Part shown: positions 50,301 to 60,900 of the stretch, piece by piece
Layout of the letters: each line of letters starts with the position of its first letter
Position numbering within the stretch: position 1 is the stretch's first letter
NCBI RefSeq assembly: GCF_000718635.1
Contig: NZ_JOBF01000014.1
Location: 124,001-188,000 of the forward strand
Source: Streptomyces varsoviensis
Lineage (GTDB): Bacteria; Actinomycetota; Actinomycetes; Streptomycetales; Streptomycetaceae
Direction: 5' to 3'
Length of the DNA stretch: 64,000 nt
Notes under the pieces: model-generated
The model's input: only the letters and a program-made list of their open reading frames with translations
What the model was told of the DNA's origin: nothing
Databases searched by the model: none
Program-made: the position numbers and the translations under genes

Positions 50301-53300
50301 ATGCACGACGACCGACCACTGGTGGAAGGGCGCCTGGAACGGGCGCTCGGCCAGTTCATCCGGCCCGCCCAGTACGCGGAGCGGACCCCGCTGGCGCTCA
50401 CCGTCTGGCACGCGCCCGGTGAGCCCGTGTCCGTACAGGAGGCGCTCAAGGGGACGTACGAGCCGTTCGAGACCGGTATGGCCTGGGGGCGGCCGTGGTC
50501 GACGAGCTGGTTCCGGCTCGCCGGCGAGGTGCCGCGCGGGTGGGCGGGGCGGCGCGTCGAGGCGGTCATCGACCCCGGCTTCTCCGGCGACGGGCCGGGC
50601 TTCCAGGCGGAGGGGCTGGTCCACGACGCCGACGGCGTGCCCATCAAGGGCATCCACCCCCGCAACCGGCATGTGGCCGTCGCCGCCCGCGCCGCCGGGG
50701 GCGAGCCGGTCCACCTCCTCCTGGAGGCCGCCGCCAACCCGGCGGTACTGCGCCACGGCTTCGCGCCGACCCGCCTGGGCGACGTGCTGACCTCGGGCGA
50801 CGCCCCGCTGTACCGCTTCGCCTCGGCGGATCTGGCGGTGCTCGACGAGAACGTATGGCATCTCCTCCTCGACATCGACGTGCTCGTGGAGCTGATGAGG
50901 GAACTGCCCGCCGACCGGTCGCGGCACCACGAGATCCTGCGCGCCCTGGAGGACCTGCTGGACGCGCTGGACCTGCACGACGTCGCGGGGACCGCGGCGG
51001 CGGGCCGGGCCGCGCTGGCGGACGTCCTGGCGCGGCCCGCGCACCCGAGCGCGCACCGCGTCTCGGCGACGGGGCACGCGCACATCGACTCGGCGTGGCT
51101 GTGGCCGCTGCGCGAGACCGTGCGCAAGGCGGCCCGCACGTTCGCCAATGTCACGGAGCTGGCCGACGAATACCCCGAGCTGGTCTTCGCGTGCTCGCAG
51201 GCGCAGCAGTACGCCTGGGTGAAGGCGAATCAGCCGCACATCTGGAAGCGCATCAAGCGGGCGGTGCAGGAGGGGAATTGGGCGCCGGTCGGCTCCATGT
51301 GGGTCGAGTCCGACGCGAATATGCCGGGCGGGGAGGCGCTGGCCCGCCAACTGGTGCACGGGAAGCGCTTCTTCCTGGAGGAGCTGGGGGTGGAAACGGA
51401 AGAGGTGTGGCTGCCCGACTCCTTCGGCTATACGGCCGCATTCCCGCAGCTCGCCAGGTTGGCCGGGATTCGCTGGTTCCTCACCCAGAAACTCTCCTGG
51501 AACCAGTCGAACCGAATGCCGCACCACACCTTCTGGTGGGAGGGCATCGACGGCACCCGGGTCTTCACGCATTTCCCTTCGGTGGACACATACAACTCTC
51601 AGTTCAGCGGCGCGGAACTCGCGCACGCCGAGCGCAATTTCGCCGAGAAGGGCCGCGCGACCCGCTCGCTCGTGCCGTTCGGCTGGGGCGACGGGGGCGG
51701 CGGGCCCACCCGCGAGATGCTGGAGCGGGCGCGCCGGCTGCGGTCGCTGGAGGGGTCGCCGCGCGTCGAGATCGAGCGGCCGGCGGCCTTCTTCGCGGCG
51801 GCCGAGGAGGAGTACGGGGGCCGGGCGCCCGTCTGGTCGGGCGAGCTGTACCTGGAGTTCCACCGGGGCACGTACACCACTCAGGCGAAGACGAAGCAGG
51901 GCAACCGGCGCAGCGAACACCTGCTGCGGGAGGCGGAGTTGTGGGCTACCGCGGCCTCCCTTGACGTACCGTCATACGCCTATCCGCACGACGCGCTCGA
52001 CCGGATCTGGAAGACGGTGCTGCTGCACCAGTTCCACGACATCCTGCCCGGCTCGTCCATCGCCTGGGTGCACCGCGAGGCACGCGACACGTACGCGCGG
52101 GTGGCCGAGGAGCTGACGGAGATCACGGCGGAGGCGGTACGGGCGCTGGGCGACGCACAAGATGATGCCGCCGGGCTCGCCGTGCTCAACGCCTCGCCGT
52201 ACGGGCGGCGCGAGGTCGTCTCCCTCGAAGCGGACACGGCCCGCGCCCTGCCGCCCGACGCCCATACACAGCAACTGCCCGACGGGCACGTGGCGTTGAT
52301 GGCCTCCGCTCCCGCGCTCGGCTCCGCGCCGCTCGGGGAAGAGGCCGCGGCGGAGGCCGTTACCGCCGTCGTCGAGGGCGGATCGTACGTGCTCGACAAC
52401 GGGCTGCTGCGCGTGACCGTCGACCGCGACGGACTCCTCACGTCCGTACGGGACGTGACGGCCGGCCGCGAGGTGCTGGCGCCCGGCGCGCGCGGGAATC
52501 TGCTGCAACTGCACCCCGACCACCCCAATCAGTACGACGCCTGGGACATCGACCGGCACTACCGGCACCGGCACACCGACCTCACCGACGCGGTCTCCGT
52601 CGAGCTGACGGCGGCGGGGCCGCTGCGCGCCGAGGTCACGGTCGTACGGACCTTCGGGGCATCACGCGTCGAGCAGGCCGTGCGGCTGGACGCGGGGGCC
52701 GGGCGGCTCGACATCGTCACGGAGGCCGACTGGCACGAGTCGGAGAAGGTCCTCAAGGCCGCCTTCCCGCTCGACGTGCACGCCGAACGGAGCGCGGCCG
52801 AGATCCAGTTCGGCCATGTGCACCGGCCGACGCACACCAACACGAGCTGGGACGCGGCGCGGTTCGAGATCTGCGCGCACCGCTGGCTGCGGGTCGCCGA
52901 GGCGGGGTACGGGGTCGCGCTGCTCAACGACTCGACGTACGGGCACGACGTGACACGCGCCCCGCACGCGCACGGGCTCGGGCTCGGCACGACCGTACGG
53001 CTCACCCTGCTGCGAGCCCCGCACAGCCCGGACCCCGAGACCGACCAGGGCACGCACCGCTTCGCGTACGCGCTGCTGCCGGGGGCGACGGTGGGCGACG
53101 CGGTCGAGGAAGGACTCGCGCTCAACCTTCCGCTGCGGGCGGCGGCCGCCCCCGCGCGGCCGCCGCTGGTCGCGGTGAGCGATCCGGCGATCACCGTCGA
53201 GGCGGTGAAGGCGGCGGAGGACCGTAGCGGGGATGTGGTGGTGCGGCTCTACGAGTCGCGCGGCGGGCGGGCCGACGGGGTGCTCCGCACCGGGTTCCCC

Positions 53301-53432
53301 TTCACTCGCGCCGAGGTGACGGATCTGCTGGAACGGCCGCTGGAGACCGCCGAGTTGACGGGTGGCGGGGTGGCGGTGTCCCTGCGGCCGTTCCAGATCC
53401 TGACGCTGCGGCTGCGCCCGGGCCTGAGGTGA
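50301..53432 (+). CDS. GH38 alpha-mannosidase
   Basis: 1043 residues, usual for the family. The N-terminal ATG 50301 has AGGAG 5 bases upstream. The catalytic (beta/alpha)7 domain begins at about residue 255 with GHAHIDSAWLW (Zn ligands H258 or H260 and D263), and the nucleophile is D373 in WLPDSFGY. A helical three-bundle follows (VLLHQFHDILPGSSIAWVHRE, with conserved His ligands in HQFHD), then beta-sandwich domains. It is a retaining, Zn-dependent exo-mannosidase, here without a signal peptide and so cytoplasmic, which fits turnover of imported manno-oligosaccharides. No sugar transporter is adjacent. Confidence 0.93.
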   Translation: MHDDRPLVEGRLERALGQFIRPAQYAERTPLALTVWHAPGEPVSVQEALKGTYEPFETGMAWGRPWSTSWFRLAGEVPRGWAGRRVEAVIDPGFSGDGPGFQAEGLVHDADGVPIKGIHPRNRHVAVAARAAGGEPVHLLLEAAANPAVLRHGFAPTRLGDVLTSGDAPLYRFASADLAVLDENVWHLLLDIDVLVELMRELPADRSRHHEILRALEDLLDALDLHDVAGTAAAGRAALADVLARPAHPSAHRVSATGHAHIDSAWLWPLRETVRKAARTFANVTELADEYPELVFACSQAQQYAWVKANQPHIWKRIKRAVQEGNWAPVGSMWVESDANMPGGEALARQLVHGKRFFLEELGVETEEVWLPDSFGYTAAFPQLARLAGIRWFLTQKLSWNQSNRMPHHTFWWEGIDGTRVFTHFPSVDTYNSQFSGAELAHAERNFAEKGRATRSLVPFGWGDGGGGPTREMLERARRLRSLEGSPRVEIERPAAFFAAAEEEYGGRAPVWSGELYLEFHRGTYTTQAKTKQGNRRSEHLLREAELWATAASLDVPSYAYPHDALDRIWKTVLLHQFHDILPGSSIAWVHREARDTYARVAEELTEITAEAVRALGDAQDDAAGLAVLNASPYGRREVVSLEADTARALPPDAHTQQLPDGHVALMASAPALGSAPLGEEAAAEAVTAVVEGGSYVLDNGLLRVTVDRDGLLTSVRDVTAGREVLAPGARGNLLQLHPDHPNQYDAWDIDRHYRHRHTDLTDAVSVELTAAGPLRAEVTVVRTFGASRVEQAVRLDAGAGRLDIVTEADWHESEKVLKAAFPLDVHAERSAAEIQFGHVHRPTHTNTSWDAARFEICAHRWLRVAEAGYGVALLNDSTYGHDVTRAPHAHGLGLGTTVRLTLLRAPHSPDPETDQGTHRFAYALLPGATVGDAVEEGLALNLPLRAAAAPARPPLVAVSDPAITVEAVKAAEDRSGDVVVRLYESRGGRADGVLRTGFPFTRAEVTDLLERPLETAELTGGGVAVSLRPFQILTLRLRPGLR

Positions 53433-53437
53433 CATAC

Positions 53438-53480
53438 TGTGCCCCGGCCCGAGGTGACGTAGCGTCAGGGCCGGGGCACA
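53438..53480. terminator. Hairpin between mannosidase and poxB-like gene
   Basis: A perfect 13-bp stem (53438-53450 with 53468-53480), 17-base loop. Its right arm overlaps the last codons of the convergent pyruvate dehydrogenase gene (stop at 53465-53467). Confidence 0.8.
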
Positions 53481-55207
53481 TTGCGGAGGTTGGAGCGGGC
53501 CATCTGGAGCATCCGGCCCACGCCGCCGTTCAGCACGATCTTGCCCGCCGAGAGGGCGAAGCCGCTGACCATCTCCGCGCTGATCTTCGGCGGGATGGAG
53601 AGGGCATTCGGGTCGGTGACGATGTCCACCAGCGCCGGGCCCTTGTGGGCGAACGCGTCGCGCAGCGCGCCCCGCACCTGCTTGGGCTTCTCGACCCGCA
53701 CCCCGTACGCGCCCGCCGCCTTGGCGATCGCCGCGAAATCGGTGCTGTGGTTGGTCGTGCCGTACGACGGGAGCCCGCCGACCAGCATCTCCAACTCGAC
53801 CATGCCCAGGGAGGAGTTGTTGAAGAGGACCACCTTGACCGGCAGGTCGTACTGGACGAGCGTGAGGAAGTCGCCCATCAGCATGGAGAACCCGCCGTCG
53901 CCGGACATCGACACGACCTGCCGGCCGCGGTCGATGAACTGCGCGCCGATCGCCTGCGGCAGGGCGTTGGCCATCGAGCCGTGGGTGAACGAACCGATCA
54001 CCCTGCGGCGGCCGTTGGGGGTGAGATAGCGGGCGGCCCAGACGTTGTTCATCCCCGTGTCGACGGTGAAGACCGCGTCCTCGGCGGCCTCCTCGTCGAG
54101 GACCGACGCCACGTACTCCGGGTGGATCGGCACATGCTTGTCGACCTTGCGGGTGTACGCCTTGACGACGCCTTCGAGCGCGTCGGCGTGCTTCTTGAGC
54201 ATCTTGTCGAGGAACTTGCGGCTGGGCTTGGCCCGCACCTTCGGCGTCAGACAGCGCAGCGTCTCGCGGACGTCGCCCCATACGGCGAGGTCGAGCTTGG
54301 AGCGGCGGCCGAGGTGTTCGGGGCGCACATCGACCTGGACGATCTTCACGTCGTCGGGGAGGAAGGCGTTGTACGGGAAGTCGGTGCCCAGCAGGATCAG
54401 CAGGTCGCACTCGTGCGTGGCCTCGTACGCGGCGCCGTAGCCGAGCAGGCCGCTCATGCCGACGTCGTACGGGTTGTCGTACTGGATCCACTCCTTGCCG
54501 CGCAGCGCGTGCCCCACCGGGGACTTCACCCGCTCCGCGAACTCCATCACCTCGTCGTGCGCGCCGGCCGTGCCGCTGCCGCAGAACAGGGTGACGCGGT
54601 CGGCGTCGTCCACCATCCGGGCGAGCGCCTCGATCTCGGCGTCGCCGGGCCGTACGGAGGGGCGCGCCGTGACGATGGCGTGCTCGATGGAACGCTCCGG
54701 GGCCTGCTCCCCCGCGATGTCGCCGGGCAGCGAGATGACGCTGACGCCGCCCTGGCCGATCGCGCGCTGGATGCCGGTCTGCAGGACCCGCGGCATCTGC
54801 TGCGGGCTGGAGATCAGTTCGCTGTAGTGACTGCACTCTTGGAAGAGCTGGTCAGGGTGGGTCTCCTGGAAGAAGCCGGTGCCGATCTCGCTGCTCGGGA
54901 TGTGGGAGGCGATGGCGAGGACGGGGGCCATGGAGCGGTGCGCGTCGTACAGGCCGTTGATGAGGTGCAGGTTGCCGGGGCCGCAGGAGCCGGCGCAGGC
55001 CGTCAGCCTGCCCGTGAGCTGGGCCTCGGCGCCGGCCGCGAAGGCGGCGACCTCCTCGTGGCGGACCTGGATCCAGTCGATGGCGGCGTTACGGCGGATG
55101 GCGTCCACGATGGGGTTGAGGCTGTCGCCGACGACGCCGTAGAGCCGCTGCACCCCGGCCCTCACCAGGATGTCCACGGTCTGCTCCGCCACGGTCTGCT
55201 TCGCCAT
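53465..55207 (-). CDS. poxB: Pyruvate dehydrogenase (quinone) / pyruvate oxidase, PoxB type
   Basis: 580 residues, a typical ThDP enzyme. The catalytic Glu is E51 in IQVRHEEVAAFAAGA; the ThDP/Mg motif is GDGGFSMLMGDFLTLVQYDLPVKVVLFNNSSLGMVE. CGSCGPGNLHLINGLYDAHRSMAPVLAIA and VDTGMNNVWAARYLTPNGRRRVIGSFTHGSMANALPQAIGAQ are also as in the family. It oxidises pyruvate to acetate and CO2, passing electrons to FAD and the quinone pool. It starts 85 bases downstream of the PP2C-like gene. Confidence 0.93.
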   Translation of the reverse strand: MAKQTVAEQTVDILVRAGVQRLYGVVGDSLNPIVDAIRRNAAIDWIQVRHEEVAAFAAGAEAQLTGRLTACAGSCGPGNLHLINGLYDAHRSMAPVLAIASHIPSSEIGTGFFQETHPDQLFQECSHYSELISSPQQMPRVLQTGIQRAIGQGGVSVISLPGDIAGEQAPERSIEHAIVTARPSVRPGDAEIEALARMVDDADRVTLFCGSGTAGAHDEVMEFAERVKSPVGHALRGKEWIQYDNPYDVGMSGLLGYGAAYEATHECDLLILLGTDFPYNAFLPDDVKIVQVDVRPEHLGRRSKLDLAVWGDVRETLRCLTPKVRAKPSRKFLDKMLKKHADALEGVVKAYTRKVDKHVPIHPEYVASVLDEEAAEDAVFTVDTGMNNVWAARYLTPNGRRRVIGSFTHGSMANALPQAIGAQFIDRGRQVVSMSGDGGFSMLMGDFLTLVQYDLPVKVVLFNNSSLGMVELEMLVGGLPSYGTTNHSTDFAAIAKAAGAYGVRVEKPKQVRGALRDAFAHKGPALVDIVTDPNALSIPPKISAEMVSGFALSAGKIVLNGGVGRMLQMARSNLRNVPRP

Positions 55208-55292
55208 TGCGCGCTCGTCCCTTCGGGTGCTTCCGGTAGCTCCCGCTCCGGTTGTGCGGGAGCCGCCTTCCATCAACCCATGGATCGCGCCG

Positions 55293-57809
55293 CTATGCCT
55301 CCCAGACGACGCACGCGGTGCGGTCGGCCGCGTGCCCCCGCGCCGGAAGCCGCACGTCGGACAGGAAGACGGCGAGGCCGGGGGGCTCCGGGGCGCGCCC
55401 CGCGCCCGCGGCGGTACGGGCCCAGCGCCCGGCCAGCCGCTCGCCGAAGGCGGGTTCGCCGCGCAGCGGCTCGGCCAGGCCCGTACCGCACAGCAGGAGG
55501 GCGTCGCCGGGCCGGGCGGAGCAGACGCGGAAGCGGAAGGGTTCGGCGGGGGCGGGGGCGGCGCCCGGGCCGGGGGCCACGATGCCGAGGTCGACGGTGA
55601 CGCGGTCACCGCCGGGGCCCGTGCCGGAACCCGTGCCGGGGCCCGGGTGCTCCAGGTCCCGCCAGACCCCGTCGCGGAGCCGGAAGAGGCCGCCGTCGCC
55701 GACGCCGAAGAAGACGCGCGTGCCGCACGCCGGGTCGGCGGGGAGCAGCAGACAGCGCAGGGCGGCGGAGTACTGGTCCGGATGGCGGCCCAGCTCGTGG
55801 GCGCGAGCCCGCAGCCGCCCGTACGAACGGTCGGTGAGCCGGTGCAGCCCCGACTCCAGCGCACCGCGGTGACCAGCGCGGATGTCCTCCGCAAGGCGTT
55901 CCTGGCTGCGCCCGATGGCTCCGCCGATCCACTCGCACGCGTCACGCGCGGCCCGGTGCCCGTCCGGCACCGCCCGCGCCCCGCTCGCCACGGCCACCAG
56001 CACCAGCGCCCCGTCCCCGCTCCCGAACCGCGCCAGGAGCAGCGCGTCGCGCCGCGGCTCCCCCCGACGGCGCGCCGCGTCCCCCCGCGACGACACCGCC
56101 CGAACCGTCGCGGCCCCGCACCGCGCCCCCTCCAGCACCGTATCCGGAACCAACTCGGCGAGATCGACGGGATCCGCCTCGGGCAGGCCCCCCGGCTCCG
56201 CCTCCCAGCCCACCACCCGGCCTCCGGCCCCGTCACCGTCCACCGGAGCCTGCCCCCGCGCCGGGGCTCCGCGCTCCGCTACGGATTCGGGCGCGGGCCC
56301 GTGCGCGCTCTCGGCGTCCGAGGGCCGTTCCACGCCGGTGGGAGGCTGGGACTGGGGCTGGGGCAGCCCCGGTACGTCCGAGGGCTCGGGAAGAGTCGGC
56401 GGGGCGGGGGGTGGGGGCGGCCCGGCGAGGTCCGAGGTTCGCGGCGCTTCCGGGGGGCCAGGGTGCAGGGGTGCCCCCGCAAAGTCCGGAGTTCGCGGCG
56501 ACTCCGGGAGGCCGAAGCCCTCCGGGGGCCCCAGCGGGGCGGGCGGGGCCGCGGCCGCTCCGTCCGCGACGAAGCCCGGCGGGGCGGGGAGTGGGGGTGC
56601 CCCCGCGAGGTCCGGTGTTTGCCGTGTTTCCGCGGGGCCGAAGCCCTCCGGGGGACCCGGCGGTTCGGGCGGTGCCGCCGCTGCTTCGTGCCCTACGAAG
56701 CCCGGCGGGCCGGGGAGCGAGGATGGCCCCGCAAGGTCCGGGGACTCCGGCGGGTCCGGCGGGAGCGGCCCCGCGAGGCCCGGAGTTCGCGGCGTCTCCG
56801 GGGGGTCGAAGCCCTCCGGGGGGCTCGACGGGGCGGGCGAGGGCGCTGCCACTCCGTCCGCCACAAAGCCCGGCGGGTCGGGGGGCGGGGGTGACCCCGC
56901 AAGGTCCGGGGTCCCTGGCGGGGCGGGCGGGAGCGGCCCCGCGAGGTCTGGGGCTCGCAGTGTTTCCGGGGGGTCGAAGCCCTCCGGCGCCCCCGGCGGT
57001 TCGGGCGGTGCCGCCACTCCGTCCCCCGCCAAGTCCGGCGAGCCGAGGAGCGGGGGGAGCCCCGCGAAGTTCGGGGATCGCGAGGGTGTCCCCGGCGGGC
57101 CGAGTGGGGGCCCCGCGAGGTCCGGGGGGCGCGGGGTTTCTGGCGGGCCGGAAAGCGGGGGTGCTCCCGCAGGGCCCGGTGTTTGCGGCGTTTCCGGGGG
57201 GCCGAAGCCCTCCGGGGGACCCGACGGTTCGGGCGGTGCCGCCACTCCGTCCCCCACCAAGCCCGGCGGGCCGGGGAGCGAGGGTGGTCCCGCAAAGTCC
57301 GAGGCCCCCGGGGGTTCGGGCGGTGCCGCCGCTCCGTCCCCCACCATGCCCGGCGGGCTGAGGAGGTTCGAGGTGCCGTCCGGCGGGGCTGCGCCGCCGG
57401 GCGGGTCCTCTGGTGCCTCCGGCGCCTCGGGCGGGTCGGGTGGGCGCTTCGGGCCGGCGGGGCCGTAGCTGTCCTCGGGGCTGGAGGCGGAGGGCCCGGC
57501 GGGGGGCGGCTGCCCCGTCCGCTGCCAGGCGAACGTTGTTCCCTCCTCCGGAGGGGCGGGAGGCGGCGCGGTCGCGGGGGCGGGCGGCAGCGCGGTCGGT
57601 TCGCCAGGTGGCAGACCGGATGGCGGCGCGGTCACGGGGGCAGGCGGCAGCGCGGTCGGTTCGCCAGGTGGCAGACCGGATGGCGGCGCGGCCGGCGGGG
57701 CCGTAGGGCGGGCGGTTCTGGAGGAGTTGGTGTCGGGGTGGTTCTCGTCGTATAGCTGGTGCCACCAGTCGTCGGCGGTGCCGGCGGGCTGCTCCCCCTG
57801 CTGGTTCAT
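55293..57809 (-). CDS. Proline-rich repeat protein with degenerate PP2C-type C-terminal domain
   Basis: 838 residues from ATG 57809; GTG 57824 is an alternative. Residues about 35-520 are a Pro/Gly/Glu-rich low-complexity region with about six imperfect units of 40-75 residues, each including a VGDGVAAPPEPPGPPEGF-like start. It is probably disordered. The C-terminal 290 residues resemble the PP2C family ('DALLLARFGSGDGALVLVAVASGARAVPDGHRAARDA', 'FRVCSARPGDALLLCGTGLAEPL', 'ADRTACVVWEA'), but the first metal Asp of the usual DG motif is a Ser (AVASGAR), so it may be a pseudo-phosphatase. It sits downstream of a subtilase and upstream of poxB. Confidence 0.7.
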   Translation of the reverse strand: MNQQGEQPAGTADDWWHQLYDENHPDTNSSRTARPTAPPAAPPSGLPPGEPTALPPAPVTAPPSGLPPGEPTALPPAPATAPPPAPPEEGTTFAWQRTGQPPPAGPSASSPEDSYGPAGPKRPPDPPEAPEAPEDPPGGAAPPDGTSNLLSPPGMVGDGAAAPPEPPGASDFAGPPSLPGPPGLVGDGVAAPPEPSGPPEGFGPPETPQTPGPAGAPPLSGPPETPRPPDLAGPPLGPPGTPSRSPNFAGLPPLLGSPDLAGDGVAAPPEPPGAPEGFDPPETLRAPDLAGPLPPAPPGTPDLAGSPPPPDPPGFVADGVAAPSPAPSSPPEGFDPPETPRTPGLAGPLPPDPPESPDLAGPSSLPGPPGFVGHEAAAAPPEPPGPPEGFGPAETRQTPDLAGAPPLPAPPGFVADGAAAAPPAPLGPPEGFGLPESPRTPDFAGAPLHPGPPEAPRTSDLAGPPPPPAPPTLPEPSDVPGLPQPQSQPPTGVERPSDAESAHGPAPESVAERGAPARGQAPVDGDGAGGRVVGWEAEPGGLPEADPVDLAELVPDTVLEGARCGAATVRAVSSRGDAARRRGEPRRDALLLARFGSGDGALVLVAVASGARAVPDGHRAARDACEWIGGAIGRSQERLAEDIRAGHRGALESGLHRLTDRSYGRLRARAHELGRHPDQYSAALRCLLLPADPACGTRVFFGVGDGGLFRLRDGVWRDLEHPGPGTGSGTGPGGDRVTVDLGIVAPGPGAAPAPAEPFRFRVCSARPGDALLLCGTGLAEPLRGEPAFGERLAGRWARTAAGAGRAPEPPGLAVFLSDVRLPARGHAADRTACVVWEA
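57562..57691 (-). repeat. 60-bp tandem duplication in the PP2C-like gene
   Basis: Units at 57562-57621 and 57622-57681, plus a partial third, differ at about three bases. They encode the repeated peptide PPSGLPPGEPTALPPAP in the N-terminal linker. Confidence 0.95.
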
Positions 57810-57917
57810 GCCCTTATTGTCCACGGGGCGGGGCTCACCGGAACAGTGCCTCGGCGAGTCCGTGGTGAGGCGATGGGGCGGGCCCCGGCGGTGGGTGCCG
57901 GGGCTCGCGGGAGGGGT

Positions 57918-60900
57918 TCAGCGGACGTCGTAGGCGCGGGTGATCGTCTGGGTGACGGAGTTGCCCTTGGCGTCGGTGAGGGAGACCTTCAGGGTGACCG
58001 GTTTCCCGGCGGCGCCGGTGTGGTCGACGGCGGCGCTCCAAGTGCCGCCGGTGTGGGAGGTCTTGGCGGTGGTCCAGGTCGTGCCGTTGTCGTAGGAGTA
58101 CGACAACGACGCCTTGGTGATCTTGCCGGGCCGGTATCCGGCGTGGCCGTCGGCCGAGAGGCGAATGTGCTGGCCGCGGGCGGCCGGGAGGGTGTTGAGG
58201 CCGTCGGCCGGCAGGTCGTAGGCGGGGAAGAGGAGCGGGAGGCCGCGGGAGTAGACGTCGGGCTCCAGGCGGGAGCGGAAGCTCCACGTGGTGGTGGTGT
58301 CGGTGGAGCGCAGCCAGTTGCGGTCGGAGCTGGGCAACTTGGTGGTCTTCAACTGGAGTTCGTACGCGGCGTCGCCGTCCGGTACGTCGAAGACGCCGTA
58401 GGGGTAGGGGCTCTCGCCGATGGTCTGTCCGTTCCGACGGAGCGTCATGTTGCCGATGTCGCCGAAGGACCCGCCGTACGACCAGTGGTCGCCGGAGCCG
58501 TCGTTCCAGAAGGCGGGCTGGACGCCCATCCGGCCGCCCTGCCGCTCGGCGGCGAGCACCGGCTTGCCCTGCGCGTCGCGCGGGGCGTCGGGCCGCAGCA
58601 CGCCGCGGTACCACTCCTCGGAGCGCCGCTCGCCGGGCCGGTAGGTGCGGTCCTGGTCCTGGAGGACGGCGGCGAAGGGGAAGGTGGTCTGGGCCATGTG
58701 CTGCCAGGTGCCGTCGCCGGGCGTGTAGAACTCGGTGCGGGTGCCGGGCGCGTGGACCGTGTCGAAGCTGCCGATGCCGATGGCCGCGGCGGGGTTCCAC
58801 GCGGGCCGCAGCGTGACGATGTCGGCGTAGTCGGCGGCCTGGCCGACCGCGTTCCAGCGGGCGGTGACGGCGGCGAGCTTCTTGTCGCGAGTGTGGTAGG
58901 CGCGGTCGGAGCCGATGGGTCCGCGCTCCGGGTAGGAGAGGTTGTAGACGTACGGGCCCTTGGCGTCGAAGCCGTACGCGCGCCAGTTGCTGCTGAACTC
59001 GTAGCCGCCGTCCTGGGCCCGGCCGGTCACGGAGGCGTACACGCCCTTGACGTCGCCGGGGGCGCTGAGCGAGCCGGACATCGCCCACGTGTCGTCCCAC
59101 CAGCGCCCGTACGACAGGACGGTGCGCCGCACCTCGGCCTTCCGGTCGGTGCGCACGGTCAGCCGGTGGGCCTTGCGCGCGTCGAGGACGACGGTGGTGT
59201 CCTTGGTCAGGGAGAGTTGCGGGTGGGCCAGGTAACTCACGGACTCCGCGCCGTAGTTCGCGTCGTCGACGCCGCTCGTCACGAAGCTGCTGAGCAGGTA
59301 GTCGCCGGGCCGCACGTGGAAGATCTGTTCTTTGGCGCCGTCGTTGACGCGCTGCTCTCCCGTGCTGGCGTCGGTGCTGACGACGTCGAGCGAGGACGCG
59401 CCGCGGGCGGGCGCGCCGTCCCGGTCGATGAGCTTGACCCGGAGGGTGACGGTCTGCGGCTGGATGTAGAGGGTGAAGGGGACGGAGACCCGGACTCCCT
59501 TGCCCTTGGCGAGGATTCGGCCCGACACGTCGCCGTACTGGGCGTGGTTCAGCCGCGCGCCGGGGTCGAGCCGCAGCGGTACGCGTACCGTGCCGCCGGC
59601 CGGAACGGTGATCTGCCGCTGCCCGATCCGGGCCACGTCGGAGCGGACGGCGGAGCCGTCGTTGCCGCGCACGCCGCTCACGGACAGCTCCAACCGGATG
59701 GCGGAGCCCGTGGTGTTGGTGTAGGGGACGTCGACGCTCGTACGGTCCGAGGGGTCCTGCGGCCAACTGAAGTCGCCGCCCTGCACGGCGGGCGCGGCGA
59801 GCACCTTCTGCCGGTGGGCCGCGCCCGCGTCGAGCCGCCCGCCGCCGGTCTCGTCGGCGCCGCCGACCTTGCCGCCGGTCTGCGCGGAGCCGACCAGCGC
59901 GGCCTTGACCTGCTGCGCCGTCCAGCCGGGGTGGGCCTGCCGGACGATGGCGGCGGCCCCGGCGACGTGCGGGGTGGCCATGGAGGTGCCGGACATCGTC
60001 TGGTACGCGTACACGCCGCGCCCGCCGGCCGCGGCGGCGGAGATGCCGACGCCGGGGGCGGCGATCTCCGGCTTGAGGGTGTGCGTGGTGAGCACCGGGC
60101 CGCGGCTGGAGAACTGCGCGGTGGTGTCGTCGCGGTCGACGGCGCCCACGGTCAGCACGTCCGGTACGCAGCCGGGCGAGGTGACGGACGGCTTGGCCGG
60201 GCCGGTGTTGCCCGCGGCGACCACGAAGAGCGTCTTGTCGCCGTGCGCGAGCCGCTTGGCGGCCTCGCTCATCGGGTCGGTGCAGTCGCTGGGCTCCGGG
60301 GAGCCGAGGCTCATGGAGACGACGTCGGCCTTCTGGTCGACGGCCCACTGCATGCCCGCGATGATCCACGAGCTCTCGCCGGTGCCCGAGTCGTCGAGGA
60401 CCTTGCCGATGAGCAGGTCCGCGCCGGGCGCCACGCCCTTCTTCTCGCCGCCGCCGGCCGCGCCCGTGCCGCCGACGGTGGAGGCGGTGTGCGTGCCGTG
60501 TCCTTGCAGGTCGTCGGTGGAGGGCGAGCCGGTGAAGTTCCGGGAGTCGGCGATACGGCCCTTGAGGTCCGGGTGGCCGGCGTCGACGCCGGTGTCCAGG
60601 ACGGCGACCTTCGCGCCCTTGCCGTCGTACCCGGCCGCCCACGCCTGGTCGGCGTGGATCTGCTTCGTCGACCGGTCGAGGGTGGTGGCGACCTTGCGGT
60701 CCAGCCACAGCTTCTTCAGCCCGGAGCCCGCGAGCGTACGGCGGTCGGCCACGTCCCGCCACACCTCGCTCGCCTGCTTCTTGTCGGCCTTGAGCGCGAC
60801 GCCGTCGACGGCCGGGAGCGGCAGTCCGCGCCGTGCCCCGCGCGGGGCGGCGGGCGCGGAGCGGGCCACGTCCACGGACGGTCCGTAGGTGGCGATGAGC

